The position numbers were made by a program, and so were the translations under genes. From assembly GCA_009760855.2 (NCBI GenBank), contig WPIO01000067.1:619501-683500 (forward strand): DNA of 64,000 bases. The letters run 5' to 3'. The stretch is from Cristatella mucedo (taxonomy: Eukaryota > Bryozoa > Phylactolaemata > Cristatellidae). Below the pieces are notes generated by a model. The model made no database searches, had not been told where the DNA came from, and saw nothing but the letters and a program-made list of their open reading frames with translations. Position 1 is the first letter of the stretch, and each line of letters begins with the position of its first letter. Shown here in pieces: positions 41,640 through 54,455 of the stretch.

Positions 41640-43055
41640 TGCCTCATCATGCACATCGGTCACTTAGGGTGCATGTTTCTGCAGTACAATGTTAGCTCGG
41701 AACATTGTCCAATCATCGGTCGGCTGATGTTCGAAAAATATGCAGGATACAAGTACTTTAGATGACTTGTCCGTGCAAGGCGGATAAACAAGAATCATCT
41801 GCTTTATGAGCAGGAAGTAGTGAGTGTTGAAGTGCCAGCATCTAGGCTTCTGCATTTCGTCGTCCGCCTCTAGCGATTCCAGCTGGTTTGATAGAAAGTG
41901 GAGCCAGCTAAAGTAACTAGTAGACGATCCTAAACTTCCAGACCTATCAGCATACCACTCGAGCGCGATGGTAACTTTCAGAAATCGTATTTTAAACATG
42001 CCCCAGCTAATTGCTTCATGAGCACTGTTCTAGCGACAATTTACTGCGTAACTGCGTAGGAAATGAAACCTAGGTTTTTAGCCAGCAGATCACGTCCTCT
42101 CCAATCGCAGAGAGAAGTGCTATAGTTCGTCCATGCTCCTATCCATGGGCCCTGTATGCTACGGGTGAAATTATATTGCTGTCAATTTGATCCACGAAAC
42201 AATGGACTACACGCTTTTCAGCATCTCGAAATTCCCGAAGACGCATTTCTGTTTAACTCGTAGAGTATTCCATCTACAACCAATTGAAAATTAAACTAGA
42301 TTAACAATTTGATAAAAGAGTCATTCCAGCTGTTTGCTAAAACCAACGAGATATTTCTTTCAATTCAAAACAAATAGACTTTTAATACAACACTTTTCCC
42401 CAAGACTCAATTGGTTAGTGTCGATGAGGCTTGGAAAAGTACAAACTTAAATTCACATTCGCAATGAAGTAGGTTCGCACAAATTTAGCAAAATATATTA
42501 TTCCTCTGGGTTAATCATTGGACTCAATACGAAGTCCCAACACACAATTTTGTGAAACTTGACTCTTTCGGGATGATATAGGAAAGAAGACACCCATTAG
42601 GTGTCGCTTCCAAATTAATGGTGTACTCATTCCTACCTCACAATTCCCAAAAAAATAATTTGAATCCGAAGATACCTAATGAGCAAGGTATGTTTATCCT
42701 CATGAAACAACATTCAATTCAGCGGACTTCAGACTCCTTGTCACACTGTAAGCATTTCTGAGCCCAGCTGATTTTCTTGACTTCCAACGATTAGAGCAGA
42801 CATCTTTACCAGTCTCAACTCTCTTGAAATAAGAAGTTCAGGTAACCTTTCAATAGGCACTCAGTCTTTTATGCACCATCCTAAAATAGCATGCACGGTA
42901 TTTAGTCATATAGAGGGTACAATCTCAGAAGGTTTTGCTGTCACCTCTTTAATTACGGATCCCACTTCACACTTAAAATTATGTTACTTTAAAAATATAA
43001 TGATCAGATTATACATGGTGCCGCGAGAACTTAATATCTTTCTGGGCAGGTAGCA
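41640..43055. repeat. Diverged segmental repeat, partial copy 0
   Basis: 41,800-41,870 (gcaggaagtagtgagtgttg and on) resembles 43,499-43,560, and 42,885-42,920 (gcatgcacggtatttagtca) resembles 44,800-44,830. The segment thus looks like an older, gapped member of the family at 43.2-51.7 kb. The 111-codon minus frame at 41,664-41,999 lies in it and has no recognised domain. Confidence 0.4.
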
Positions 43056-43209
43056 TGCCCTCAAGAAGAATAATGTTGACACTATATTGGTATTATTGAT
43101 GATAATTTGTTATAGCAAGTTCAGAAATAAGTATCTCTTCATAAACTCTATGAATGCAACGAATTAAGTATGCTCAAATTAATAAAGGTGAAATACACAA
43201 TTTTAACAA

Positions 43210-45060
43210 ACGTTACGTGTTTAAAGGTGAGGCTCGCAGCGTAAAGACTAAACATGACTCGCTCAGCTTTGCAAGGACAGGAGTTCATTTGCCATAGAAA
43301 TATGCCGGCAATTGTATATATCCAGCTTGCCGTGCACTTTGGTCACCAAGGGCGGCCGCTGCTGGTGCCGTAAGTTGACCAGGGCACACTGTCATGCGGC
43401 GGTGTGCTGGCGTTAGGGAAAATATGGGGGGGGGATACAAACACTTCAGATAACACGTCACCGCAAATTCTGGTGAAAACATTCACCTACTTTTCCGGCA
43501 GGAAGCAGTGAGCACCAAAGTGCCAGTAGCTTTGCTTCTAGCACTTTGGTAGCCGGGCTAGAGCAATTTTCTGTTGCTAAAAAAACCCAGAACCAGCTAG
43601 TGGAGCTGGTTTAGGAACGTGACCTGTCAGAGGTTACTGGATTCGACCGAGATTCTAGAAATAAAAATCTCGTTCGTACTTTGGCTTCAGATTACTCGCT
43701 TAGGAAACTTGGTGTGACGACGAGTAGTTAAATAAATTGACGATGTCTCACCAAACAGTTTCATGAAATAAAATTGATCGCGCAGCCAGCCAGCCAATAT
43801 CATCGTTTTCCAAAGTAGACATTGAGGCCTCTATTCGCCAATCCTCAGGTCCATCGATGTATGTTTCTTTTAAGCCCGGCCGAGTTACTTTTCCGGTCCC
43901 AAGACGTCCCACTTAGTCCCATGCAGTAGTGGGCCACAGATCGCTCGAGTTGTTGAAATTAGTTTAAACATATTTCTTTTTTTCACGCATAACAATTATT
44001 ACTAATAATAGATTTCCAACTACGTAAAAATTAACCCAGGTACACACTTTGACGAAAGAGTTTGTCCAGGTGGTAGATACGATACGAGAAAAAATTATTT
44101 CAATAAAAGTATGGCGTTTTAGCCCACTTAACTTTGTGTTAGATACTTTTTCAAGGTGTGTTATTGGTACTTGGAGAAATAGTCTCAACTTTGCATCAGA
44201 CTTCAAGTAGGGTCTCACCTGGTTAATAACAGGTACCCAGTAGACCTCATTCCCAGCGGATTCACCTTGCTGGGGCATCGTAAAATGACAGCTATATTAC
44301 ACGTCACTCCCTGGAATACTGGTCTCCAATTGAGTGTGACGAAGAGAAAGACGGATGGACTTTCTCAGTTAAGTTAGTATAGATAGCAAGGTGGCAAATC
44401 AATGCACTGTACAAGAAGTGTCAGGGCTTAATTATGTGAAACTCGGGGCATTATTGATGATGTAGATGAGAAGTGACCATGTCAAGCTTTGTAATAATGT
44501 ATGTTAAAAAAACTCTTAGCTATCACGGCAATGGTAGATGTTTGAATTTATTACTAGGATTACCATTTCCTTGTGGATGGCTCAAGAGCCAGATGTTTTG
44601 CTACTCATGTAACCTCATGCATTCACATACGGCAGGGACCCTTCTTCGCAGCCGATGCATATCTTGGCTTAGCAGAACTGCATAAGTTTGAATAAACTTG
44701 GATGAATCTTAAAAATTCTTCACTTTCCATAACTAAGACATTGATTTGCAGCTTTCCTAGGAGGCATTCAATCTGGTCTCCATCAAACTTGAATTGCATG
44801 CACGGTATCTAGTCACTTTGAGGCTGTAGCGACAGAGGCTTCCGCTCAGCAGTCTGCGACATTTGAACACATTTCAGCACTGATATAGCTATGTTATATC
44901 ACTATGCGATAGTGACATAACGTATTTGCTTGCACCATAAAGACATTATCTTCTTAAGGGCACCCGTTTTACGCTTATTAGGAATTACGTCAACATGGTT
45001 AGTGGTATTAATAATGATAGTAATACATTTAAGTATTCTTTCAGAGATCTTCTATTTATA
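43210..45060. repeat. Diverged segmental repeat, copy 1
   Basis: Module one (43,240-43,925) resembles 48,150-48,790 and 51,110-51,720. Module two (44,430-45,050) resembles 50,330-50,900. The order of modules is kept. Fragmentary frames such as ERDLS and NLVRTLASDYSL recur but are interrupted; I cannot assign them. Confidence 0.6.
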
Positions 45061-45074
45061 GACACGGGTATCGA

Positions 45075-47165
45075 TGTATGTATCTCCGTCTGTAACACTT
45101 CGAATCCATTAATACTATGTGGGTGCACGCAGGCGAGTTTTGTATAGCCCACTCACAGCCTATGCGGCTTTAGGTAGGCATACAGTAGCCCAAAGGCTTC
45201 GAATCATGGAACAAAGAATAAGTGCGAAGCGTTGCAGAGTCAGAAAAGAAGTTGATATAGTGAGTAACATGGACGTAGCAGCTCGGGACCTCTGAAAAAG
45301 ATGGGCCATAGTAGGCAGTAGGAGAGTAGCTATCGTTGTGTAAGAATTGTGGAAGCCAGTTCCACAGGATGTGTGGAGCTAAAGCTTCTGTTGACAGCGG
45401 TCTTTAAGTTGAGGAGTGGAACACCTAATTTATTGTCAAAGCATGACCTGAGGGCGCGAAGAGGCAGAAACTAATGCAGCAGTTTAGCTAAGCACGAAGG
45501 AGCCTAGCCGTGGCGGACGTTGTGGGTCAGCGAATGAACTTTGCTCTGCATCCGTTGCTCCACCGGCATCCATCCTAACTCTTTTAGCAAAGGATACATG
45601 CGCTCAAACCTCTGAGACTTGGATTGCTAGCCTTGAATCCCTAATCATGGCGAGTTGCAATGGCCCAGTTTCTTTCTTTGGTAGCCCAGCCGAAAGGGAA
45701 TTACAATAATCAAGCCGAGACACAACTTAGGAGCCAGTTTAATTGTATGCAAGCCGCGGTGGAACTCAGCTCCTAATATTGGATAGGGATTGGACGTGAT
45801 TGCAACATAGAGAAGCCGTCTTCTTAAAGAAGCTTTTAAAATTGAGGCAGTTGTCGAAAAACGACACCTGAATTTCGAGCAGGCAATGATAGTGGCTCAA
45901 GAGCATCACCTATTAGAAGGGCAATTCGTAGCCTTAATTCCAGCTCCTGGTTAGGGTTTCTTATGAGCAGCAGTTTGGGTTTATCTACATTTAGTTTAAA
46001 AATGTCTTCCGACATCCAGGATTGAATGTTTGCCAGGGAAACATTCAGTTTTACACTTGCTGCAGCAGATTCAACTGTTTGAACGACAAATACAGCTGAG
46101 TATCGGCAGCATAAACGATATATGATATTCCATGGGCCTTAATCAATTTTACCCTAGGATAAGTATAAATAAAGAACAGCAAGGGACAGAGTACAGACTT
46201 TTGAGTGAATCCACAGGTGACCCGTCTCGTTTGTGAGGCGTGACCCCCACAAGACCCGGATTGAACACGATTAGACAAGTCCGATATAAACCAAATCCGT
46301 GCTTCATCTTGCCAGATCAATCACTGGTCTCGATCGTTTAAGTAGAACATCGTGATCAATGGTGTCGAAGGCAGCTGACGGATTCAACCGAGCTAAGGCA
46401 GTGACATTCCCGTCATCGTTGCCACGTAGAATGTCATTGTTAACATGGAGCAGAGGATTTCCGTTAAATCGCTGCTTCTTGAACCCTGATTGAAATATTT
46501 CTGACCTTTCATTAGTTTCAAGAGGTCAAACCAGGTGCTTATCAACAATAGTTTCAAGAATCGTTGACAAGAAAGGAAAAAGGGAAACTTGGTGATAGCT
46601 TGCTATTACCTCTGTATCTAATCCGGGCCTTTAAGTGTGGGTATAACGATTTCCAATTTGAACGACTTAGGGACGACCCTTTTTCAAAAAGAAGCATACA
46701 AATTTCGGTTATGACAATGCTAAGTTGGTCTTCCCGTAAAGACCACTGAGATGATGGTATAGGGTCTTAATGTGACGAGCTCTTTCTGCTTGACCTTATT
46801 AAGGTAGCCACATATCATGTAGAAACATCGGAAAACCTTTTAATTACGGTCACCGGTTGTGATTCCAAAATTGCTTTAGCCGGAGAAGGCTTTATGGAGG
46901 CATGAATGTGCACAATTTTCAGTAAAGAAGGCAGAAAACACTCGGCTGAGCCTTTTATATCTGGGGAGTCAGACCTCTCAGCATTGGCCAGTAATGTTTT
47001 ACTGTCTTATAAATCTCTTTAAAGTCCGACTGGCAGGAATTTAGCTTTCAAGTGAAAAAAGAAGCCTTGACCTTTTTAAGCTTTCGGGTTGAAACTCGAA
47101 GAAAGTCTTTGAAATTGACTAGATCTGTATCAGACCCCGATTATTGAAACGAAGTTTAAGGATGA
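45075..47165 (-). mobile_element. LINE-B copy with RT domain, broken
   Basis: The 3' terminus is near 45,080 and the post-RT region lies at 45,170-45,900. The RT frame at 46,051-46,320 reads SGSCGGHASQTRRVTCGFTQ, then SVLCPLLFFIYT, then ISYIVYAADTQLYLSF, i.e. the GVPQGSVLGPLLF and YADD boxes, with YADD changed to YAAD. Upstream sequence resembles the 23.4-23.6 kb part of the other LINE-B copy. Confidence 0.72.
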
Positions 47166-47409
47166 GTTTAACTCGGTGCATCTTTAGGAGTTTTTTATAA
47201 GTTCAAAGGAATCTCCACGACTCTGTACATGGATAGAATGAACGGGAGCACGCAGCACTTACCCAACGCGAGAAACGTGCTGAAATGATTCTTGATGTAT
47301 CGCATAATTTTAGCAAGCGTTACGTGGTTTAAAGTGAGGTACGTATTGGCAAGAATTTTAAAAGCTTCATTCAGAAGACCGCTGCTGCAGCTGGCCATCA
47401 CGACCAATC

Positions 47410-48125
47410 CCTATCCAAGATAAGGAGCTCTCTGTCACAGTTGCTTGTAATAAAACTTAACTGGCTCATTAGTTCTGTCTAGGCTTGATTATTGTAATTC
47501 CCTTTTGGGTGGGCTGCCAAAGAAAGCTATTAGGCCACTGCAGCAGAATATGAATATGGCTGCAAGTCAAGTCTTCAAATCCGAGCGGTTTGACCACGTG
47601 TCTCCTTTGCTAAAAGAGCTAGGATGGATGCTGGTTGAGTAACTGATACAGAGCCAATTTCTTACGCTGACCCACAAGGCCCGCCACGGCTTGGCTCCTT
47701 CGTACCTAGCTGAACTGCTGCATCAGTTTCGGCCTATTCGCGCCATCAAGTCCTGTGTGGACAATAAATTAGCCGTTCTATTCCTCCGCTTACAGACCGT
47801 TGGCGACAGAATCTTTAGCTCTGCTGGTCCTAGACTGAGGAATTCGCTTCCACAATTCTTATGCAATGACAACTGCTCTCCTACTGACGACTATGGCTCA
47901 TCCTTTTCAGCAGTCCTAAGCTTCTACTTCCATAATACTCACTACCTCAACTGCTCTCCTGATTCTGCTACGCTTCCCACTTTCTCTTTGTTGCGTGAGA
48001 AGAAGTCTGTTGGCTACCGAATGCGTTCCGAAAGCCGCTTAGGCTGCGAGTGTGCTATACAAAACTCTCCCACGTAACACCCACGTGGTCTTTATCACTT
48101 TGTGGAGCTACAGACGGAGAGACAT
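47410..48125 (+). mobile_element. LINE-B 3' copy
   Basis: Frames encode the post-RT region; the 128-codon frame 47,691-48,077 reads MAPSYLAELLHQFRPIRAIK, then VGDRIFSSAGPRLRNSLPQF. It ends gacggagagacatta at about 48,125. It interrupts segmental repeat copy 2. Confidence 0.78.
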
Positions 48126-49680
48126 TACGTAGCGTGACACACGCAACAGCTCAAGGACAGGAGCTCATTAGCCAAAGATCTATGCTTGTTCGTGTAGATG
48201 TTCACCGTGCTGGGCACGTTGGTCACCAATTGCAGCCGCTGCTGCTGCGGTGAGTTGAGCATGGTGCACTGTCCATGAGGTGGTATGCTGGCGTTATAAC
48301 GATATGTGGGATACAAGCACTACTGAATACACGTCACTACACATTCTGGTAAACATATTCATCTACTTTTCCGGCCGGAATCGGTGCGCTCCAAAGTGCC
48401 CGTAGCTTCGCTTCTGCATTTGGTAGTCTGGCTAGATCAATTTTTGGCTGTTCAAAAACCCAGAACTAGCTAGAAATTGATGAACGTGACCTTTCAGACC
48501 TTACTGAATGCGACCCAGACGCTAGAATTACAAATCTCGTTCGTGCTATGGCTTCGGATTACTCGCTGATAAAACTTGCTATGACGACGCACAGTTTGCT
48601 AAATTGCCTATTTCTCACCAAACAATTTCGTAAAATAAAGCTCGTCGTGCAGCCAGCTAGCCAATATCGCCGTCTTCCAAGGTAGACATTGAGGCCTCTA
48701 TTTGCCAATCCTCAGGTCAGCTGACATGTTTTTCTTCTGAGCCCGGCAAAATTACTTTTCAGGTGCAAAGCAGTCCCGCTTAGTCCAAAAAAGTAGTAGT
48801 GTGAGTTGGTAATACTTTAACAAAAAATCTCAAATTTTCATCAGAAATCGATTAGGATGGCATTGAGTTCATAATAAGTACCTAGTAGAGCTCACGAAAG
48901 AAAGCAAAAATGGTCTGCTGACTCGCTTTGGTGAGGTATAGTCGAATTACACGTATATTACATGTCACTCCCTGGAGTACCGGTCGCCATCTTTAATGGG
49001 GCAAAAGGAAAGGCAGTAAGAACTTCTTGCTTTAATTAGTACAAGTACCAACGTTGGCAAACAAATGCATTCTATACGAAGTGTCAATGCTCAACTATTT
49101 CAGATTTCATTGCAGGCACGAACATTAAAGGAGATAAAATTCATCTGTCTATAGTTGGCAATGTTGCGAAATAGGCATTTGCTGCAGCCTCATACATCTA
49201 TCAAATATGGTTAGTTGGTTGGAGTGTCGAGTTAATCTCTGGCTGGTGTGGTGATGAGATCTCAAATTTCCGGTTTGGCATGATGATGAGACTGTAGCCT
49301 ACAATCAATGATACTAAATTGTTTTTGGTTACGTAGCTGCTACCGACACTCTGGATTAGCATGGAATGACTATCACTTGGAAAAGAATCAACTTGCAGAA
49401 CTCACATGGTTTAACTGCCTTGGGATTTGTGAAGGCTGATATTGCAAGGACTTAAATGTCAAGTTATTGCTGAAAGCAGGACGAGGTGTTGACACACAAA
49501 CGCCCAAACCCTCGCCCGACCCCTACGTGACATTTTCCTGCAGTGGCATCAGCAGCAGAGATAACTAACTTTGTCTTTTGATCGCAGGCAAGCTCCGGGC
49601 TTACTTCAGTAGTAATAGCATCTACTTCAGACCAATTTGCTGCATAGTCTAACAAGTAAACAGCATATAGAGAAACTAAG
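48126..49680. repeat. Diverged segmental repeat, copy 2 (module one)
   Basis: 48,150-48,790 is similar to 43,240-43,925, and 48,955-48,985 (atgtcactccctggagtacc) to 44,303-44,330. A further stretch (49,170-49,680) shows no recognised feature apart from a LINE-A-like terminus (gttctctgagggcgctttat) at 49,680. Confidence 0.6.
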
Positions 49681-49689
49681 TTCTCTGAG

Positions 49690-50298
49690 GGCGCTTTATC
49701 AAAATGCCACTACAGCGGACTATGAATACGGCTGCAAGGCTGGTCTTCAAGTCCCAGCGGTTTGAGCACGTGTCATCGTTGCTGAAAGAGCTAGGATGGT
49801 TGCCGGTTGAGCAAAGGATACAGAGCGAAGTTCTAATGCTGACCCACAAGGCCCGCCACGGCTTGGCTCCTTCGTATCTAGCTGAACTGCTGCATCATTT
49901 TCAGCCTGTTCGCGCCCTCAGGTCCTGTGTGGACAATAAATTAGCTGTTCCATTCCTCCGCTTAAAGACAGTTGGCGACAGAAGCTTTAGCTCTGCAGGT
50001 CCTAGACTGTGGAACTCGCTTCCACAATTCTTACGCAATGACATCTACTCTCCAACTGCCGACTATGGCACATTTTTTTCAGCGGTCCTGAACTGCTACT
50101 TCTATGCTACTCACTACCTCAACTGCTCTCCTAATTCTGCTATGCTTCCCAATTTCTCTTTGTTGCGTGAGACGAAGTCTGTTGGCTACCGAATGCGTAC
50201 CGAAAGCTGCTTAGGCTGTGAGTGCGCTATACAAAACTCTCCTGCGTAACACCCACATGGTCTTTTTGACTTTGTGGAGTTACTGACGGAGATAAATT
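49690..50298 (+). mobile_element. LINE-B 3' copy, longest open frame
   Basis: An uninterrupted 181-codon frame (49,704-50,249) encodes the post-RT region: [53 protein letters not shown]. The 3' UTR is only about 50 bp and ends ttactgacggagataaa. This is the best-preserved LINE-B piece in the window and is strongly 5'-truncated. Confidence 0.82.
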
Positions 50299-51720
50299 AA
50301 TTGTACGCAAATTCTGCCAAATTATTAACAATAAAGACGACAAGTGACTATGTCTACCTTTGTAATAGTTCATGGTATAAACATTCTTAGCTATCAAGGC
50401 GTCGGTAGATGTTTGAATTTAGTACTAGGATTGACGTGGGCTCAGGGGTAAGAGCCGGATGTTTCATTCGTCATCTTACCTCATTCATCTACATGCACTG
50501 TATACCCTTCGTCACTATGAATGCATATCTCTGCTTAGCGGAACTTCTTGCATTTGAGTACATGGGGCTAACTTACTTGAAATTTTCTCTTTCTCTAGCT
50601 AAGACATTGCCCTACAAATTTCTTAGGAGGCAATCAATCTTGTCTCCGTTGACCGCAAACTGTATGCACGGTATCTAATTACTTCAAGGCTGTAGCGACA
50701 AAGGCTTTCACCCTATAGTTTATGGCCTCAGAACAGATTTAAATGCTTATTACTAAATTACTGTAGCATATTACTGCTTAATAGTAACTAAACTTATTTG
50801 CTCACACCATACAAACCTAATATTTTCATGGGCACTATAGTTATACTTAAGAGGAATCACGTCTACATTGTTAGTGATAATATTAATAATAACAATAGTA
50901 CATTTGATAAAGCACCCCCCGAGAACTTAATCTATTTCTAGGCACTTAAATAGTACAACGCCGGAAACGTGCTCAAATGATTATTGGTAGAATACATAAT
51001 GCCAGGAAGTATCGCATGGTTAAAGTTGACATGCACATTGTCAACGCTCAAAATGATTCTGGCAGCACAGAAACAACAGTATTTTACTGGCCATCTAACT
51101 ATGCTGGATATTGTACATCTCCACCGTGTCCTGAAGATCGGTGACCGCGGGCAGTGGCTGCTGCGGCCGTAAAGTGAACGTGGAACATCGTCCATACATC
51201 TGCATAAAGGCAGCAGGAAAATATGTGGGGTTCAAGCACCATAGTTAAGCGTGATCACAAGTTCTGGTAAACACGGATTCATCTGATTTTTCAACCGGAA
51301 TTACTGAAAGCGAAAGTGTCAGTAGCTTTGCTTCAGCATTTGTTTAGCCTTCTCTAGCAGTTCTTGGTTGTTTTTACAAATCCCGAGTCAACTAGTGGAT
51401 TATTTTAAGAAACGCGACCTTCAAGACTCGGCTGCATGCCATCTAGACATTCTGAATAAAAACATTACTCTTGCTGCTGCCTCAGATGACTAACAAGCAA
51501 TATGTTGATCAACAGTTTAATAAATTGCCTTATACCTATGTTAAAAATTGATGCAAGGAAAGGAACTGCTCAGCCAACGAAGCTCGTGTGTCTGGTTGTG
51601 GATGGTAACCCTACCGTCCGTAAGTAAACTCACAGGTCCGTCGTCTTATTATGTACGATACCGGCAAAATTACTTTTCCAATACTTAGTCTCCCCACGGC
51701 AGTAAGCCACAGTTACGATT
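50299..51720. repeat. Diverged segmental repeat, copy 2 (module two) and copy 3 (module one)
   Basis: 50,330-50,900 parallels 44,430-45,050. A LINE-A-like terminus (tgataaagcaccccccgaga) follows at 50,900, then 51,110-51,720 repeats module one. The LINE-A-like end at the join suggests the repeats and the LINE share a 3' tail. Confidence 0.55.
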
Positions 51721-51799
51721 TGCTCGATGTTTTCAACTTAAGGTACACTTATTGCTTTGCTCTGGCATGCAATGACACTCTATTAATTAGTTGCCAGCC

Positions 51800-52830
51800 T
51801 ATTAGAAATGTAATCTACTGAAATAATCCCAATTTGTAGTTTCATGTGTCCGATGAAAGCGACTACATATACTTTCATTTATCTTCTTTTTAAATGTGGT
51901 CAAGTCAGGGGATGCTGTAACACAAGTCGGGAGGAAGATCCCGGCTTTAGGAGCATACGAACAACATTCAAGGTATCCAAAGAATTTGAGGTTTGTACAT
52001 GATATTGGTAGACTGTTGGATTCCAAAAAACTGGTGGTACGATGCTTGGCCTGATGGGGGAGTATCTCTGAGAGATAGGCTGGAGCCAAAGAACGAAGGG
52101 ACCTAAACGTGAGGGACAAAACCTTGAAGTCAATTGTTGCTTGACTGGCAGCCAGTGCAGGTCGGCGAGAAGTAGTGTGATATGGTAGCTGCAACGCAGA
52201 CAACAGACAAACCTAGCTGCAGAGTTTTGCACCAGCTGCAATCGCCTGATCGCACATGCCGGTACGCCAGTAAGCAGTGAGCTGCAGAAGTCGAGACGGG
52301 ACGTAATGAATGCATGGACCAGCTTAGAGGTAGTATCCTTATCAAACTAAAGCCGAATTTTAGCAATGTTATGTAGCTGAAAGTAGGCAGATTTGATTGT
52401 GGAACTATTATTGACGTCTAACCAGAGGTCACTTTGGAACGTGACACCTAGATTTTGAGCTAATTCAACAGGATATATGCTGGAAGAGCCAATTTTGAGC
52501 GTCGGCCTTTCCAATTTCTGAATCCCACTGGGTTTTCCCATAATTAGTAAGTTGGTTTTATCATCTTTTAGTGTAGAAAATGTGCTGCCATCCCTGTGCG
52601 GATGTCATAAATGTATACAGAAAGTGAATTGAGAGAACTCAAGGTGCTCGAAGGCTGGGAGGGATCACAGTAAACGGACAGCAGTGTGTAATCAACGTAG
52701 TAGTGAAATCCTAGATTGTTTTTAGCAATCACATCGGCAAGAGGGAAAGTATACAGAGTGAAATGAGCCGGACCTAGCATGGAGCTATGAGGTACCCCAT
52801 ATTTCAGAGTAATCTACTCCGACTCTGTCA
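51800..52830 (-). mobile_element. LINE-A copy, RT end and post-RT region
   Basis: Minus-strand frames: FPLADVIAKNNLGFHYYVDY (RT YADD neighbourhood), then MGKPSGIQKLERPTLKIGSS, then the post-RT region to about 51,880. It is broken by several frame changes, and the 3' UTR is missing or replaced at 51,800. Confidence 0.75.
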
Positions 52831-53964
52831 TACAGTTACTTGCTTTTGGTTAACACAAACTAGCCTTTCAAAATAATTTCGCTTTAATTCGCACAAAAAA
52901 TACAGAAAACAGTTTTTATCCCTTAAATTATAATTCTTTGCGTTGCTTGTATCCTGCTTGTTTTGATCCTCAACCTTATTTTGGATCAAAAACTCATCAC
53001 GGCCATTTTATGAGCAGAAATTCATCGCGTGACACTCGAGCAATAAGTTCTTAAAAATAGAACAACTTAAAAACTTTCAAAATACTTCCAATTTGAAAGT
53101 ACCATTTAGTAATTAATATCTGTTGTAGTCAGTTGATACTGATATCAAACTAACTTTGTTTACTGTGTTTGTAAGGTAAAAAAACAAACAAGTTCCTCCA
53201 TTCGCTTCAGCTGGAATAGCATTTTCATAATGTGCTGCAAATGCCAGGACGATGTTACAAATAAACTTAGCTTTAAGCATTCACAAGATTTCGATACTTA
53301 TTGTTTTCTAAAAAGAGGGATAAGAATTTTATTGTTTTCGCGAGCCCGGAACTCACAGTGTGCAGAAAAGTTACGATAGCACCGCCAGGAGTACGTGCAG
53401 AAGCTTCGTCATTTCTTTCACACGGAAATCTGCTTTTTGTAACCTTTGATCTTTTTTGATAACCTTTAACCTTCAACCTTTGTTCTTTTTAAGCCTCTGA
53501 TCTTTGCTGCACAGAAAATGCTGGAGGAAACTGCAGCTCTTAAACAATTATAGCAAGAAAAAAAAAAGACCACCGAATATCGATTAAATTGGCACTCACC
53601 TTTGATGTATTTATACTTCATTCCGATTTGAATTTTGGCTTAAGTGGTAAATTAGAACTCAACATAAAACCACTATTCCATTTGGGGCTAGACTGCAAAA
53701 TTAAAAACCCCTAAATAAACGACAAACATGTAGCTTCTAACTTTTGGACAACAACACATCCGCTTCGAGTCGCGAAATTTGGTATTTAATCGACAGAAAA
53801 ATCTCGGGCATCCTAAGCCAAACAGTGGCAAGTGGTAAACAGAATTTTCTCACAAGCTTTTCAAATTCCCGCTCCTTTTTTGGATTCAAACTTTCGCAGG
53901 TTCCCACTTTTACGAGTGCCATCTTTTAAAGATCCATCACTGATTATTCAAGAATTTTTACTGT
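52831..53964. other. Unassigned sequence with one exon-like frame
   Basis: Mostly AT-rich with no recognised repeat. On the minus strand an ATG at 53,922 in good initiation context (AAGATGG) opens a frame beginning MALVKVGTCESLNPKKEREF and passes a possible GTGAGA donor within 25 codons. It could be a first exon or chance; a full-length reading ends in a stop at 53,737. Confidence 0.25.
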
Positions 53965-54455
53965 TAGGTCTTTCACTCTTTGACTGCAGCCTACCTATCA
54001 GATCAACTCCCTCGCCAAGTTAAGCATCGTACCACTGCCTTTTGGAATCTATGAAAAACTGTTTACTCATAAAAAATACGAATCTCAAATTCTTTGGAGA
54101 CCATGATTTAATCCGTATGATCCTAAAGCCTGGATAGCACTCTCGACTTGCTTCTTAAAATCTTCTGACTTTTCCACATTTCAGAAGAAACTAAAAATGC
54201 ATTTATTGATCGTAGCATTAGAGGTTCCCTGTGATTCTACCTTTATGTGCTCATGCGTGCTGAACTGTGTGTGCTGCCACTAACCATAGTTGGGTATGCT
54301 CATCCTCTGTATGTCGCCAGTAACCATTAATTCGTCTTTATTAAGCATGCTTAAAGTAGCCTTTCAATCGTGCTTCATATGCAGCAAATGTGAAATGTGC
54401 AGAAAGAGATCGAGTTCTCTAAGGGTGCTGTGATAAGTGCGTTATTATTATTGAT
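53965..54455 (+). mobile_element. LINE-A 3' fragment, old
   Basis: Plus-strand resemblance to the post-RT end and 3' UTR of LINE-A (ctgcagcctacctatcagat; tgcagcaaatgtgaaatgtg; gtgcgttattattatt tail). Frames are broken. Confidence 0.68.

Noticed and set aside
41664-41999. 111-codon minus frame just upstream of the signal-peptide exon as a separate gene
   Set aside because: No family signature, and it overlaps a diverged copy of the segmental repeat.
46051-46320. Active reverse transcriptase gene
   Set aside because: The YADD box reads YAAD and the surrounding frames are broken; it is a LINE-B fossil.
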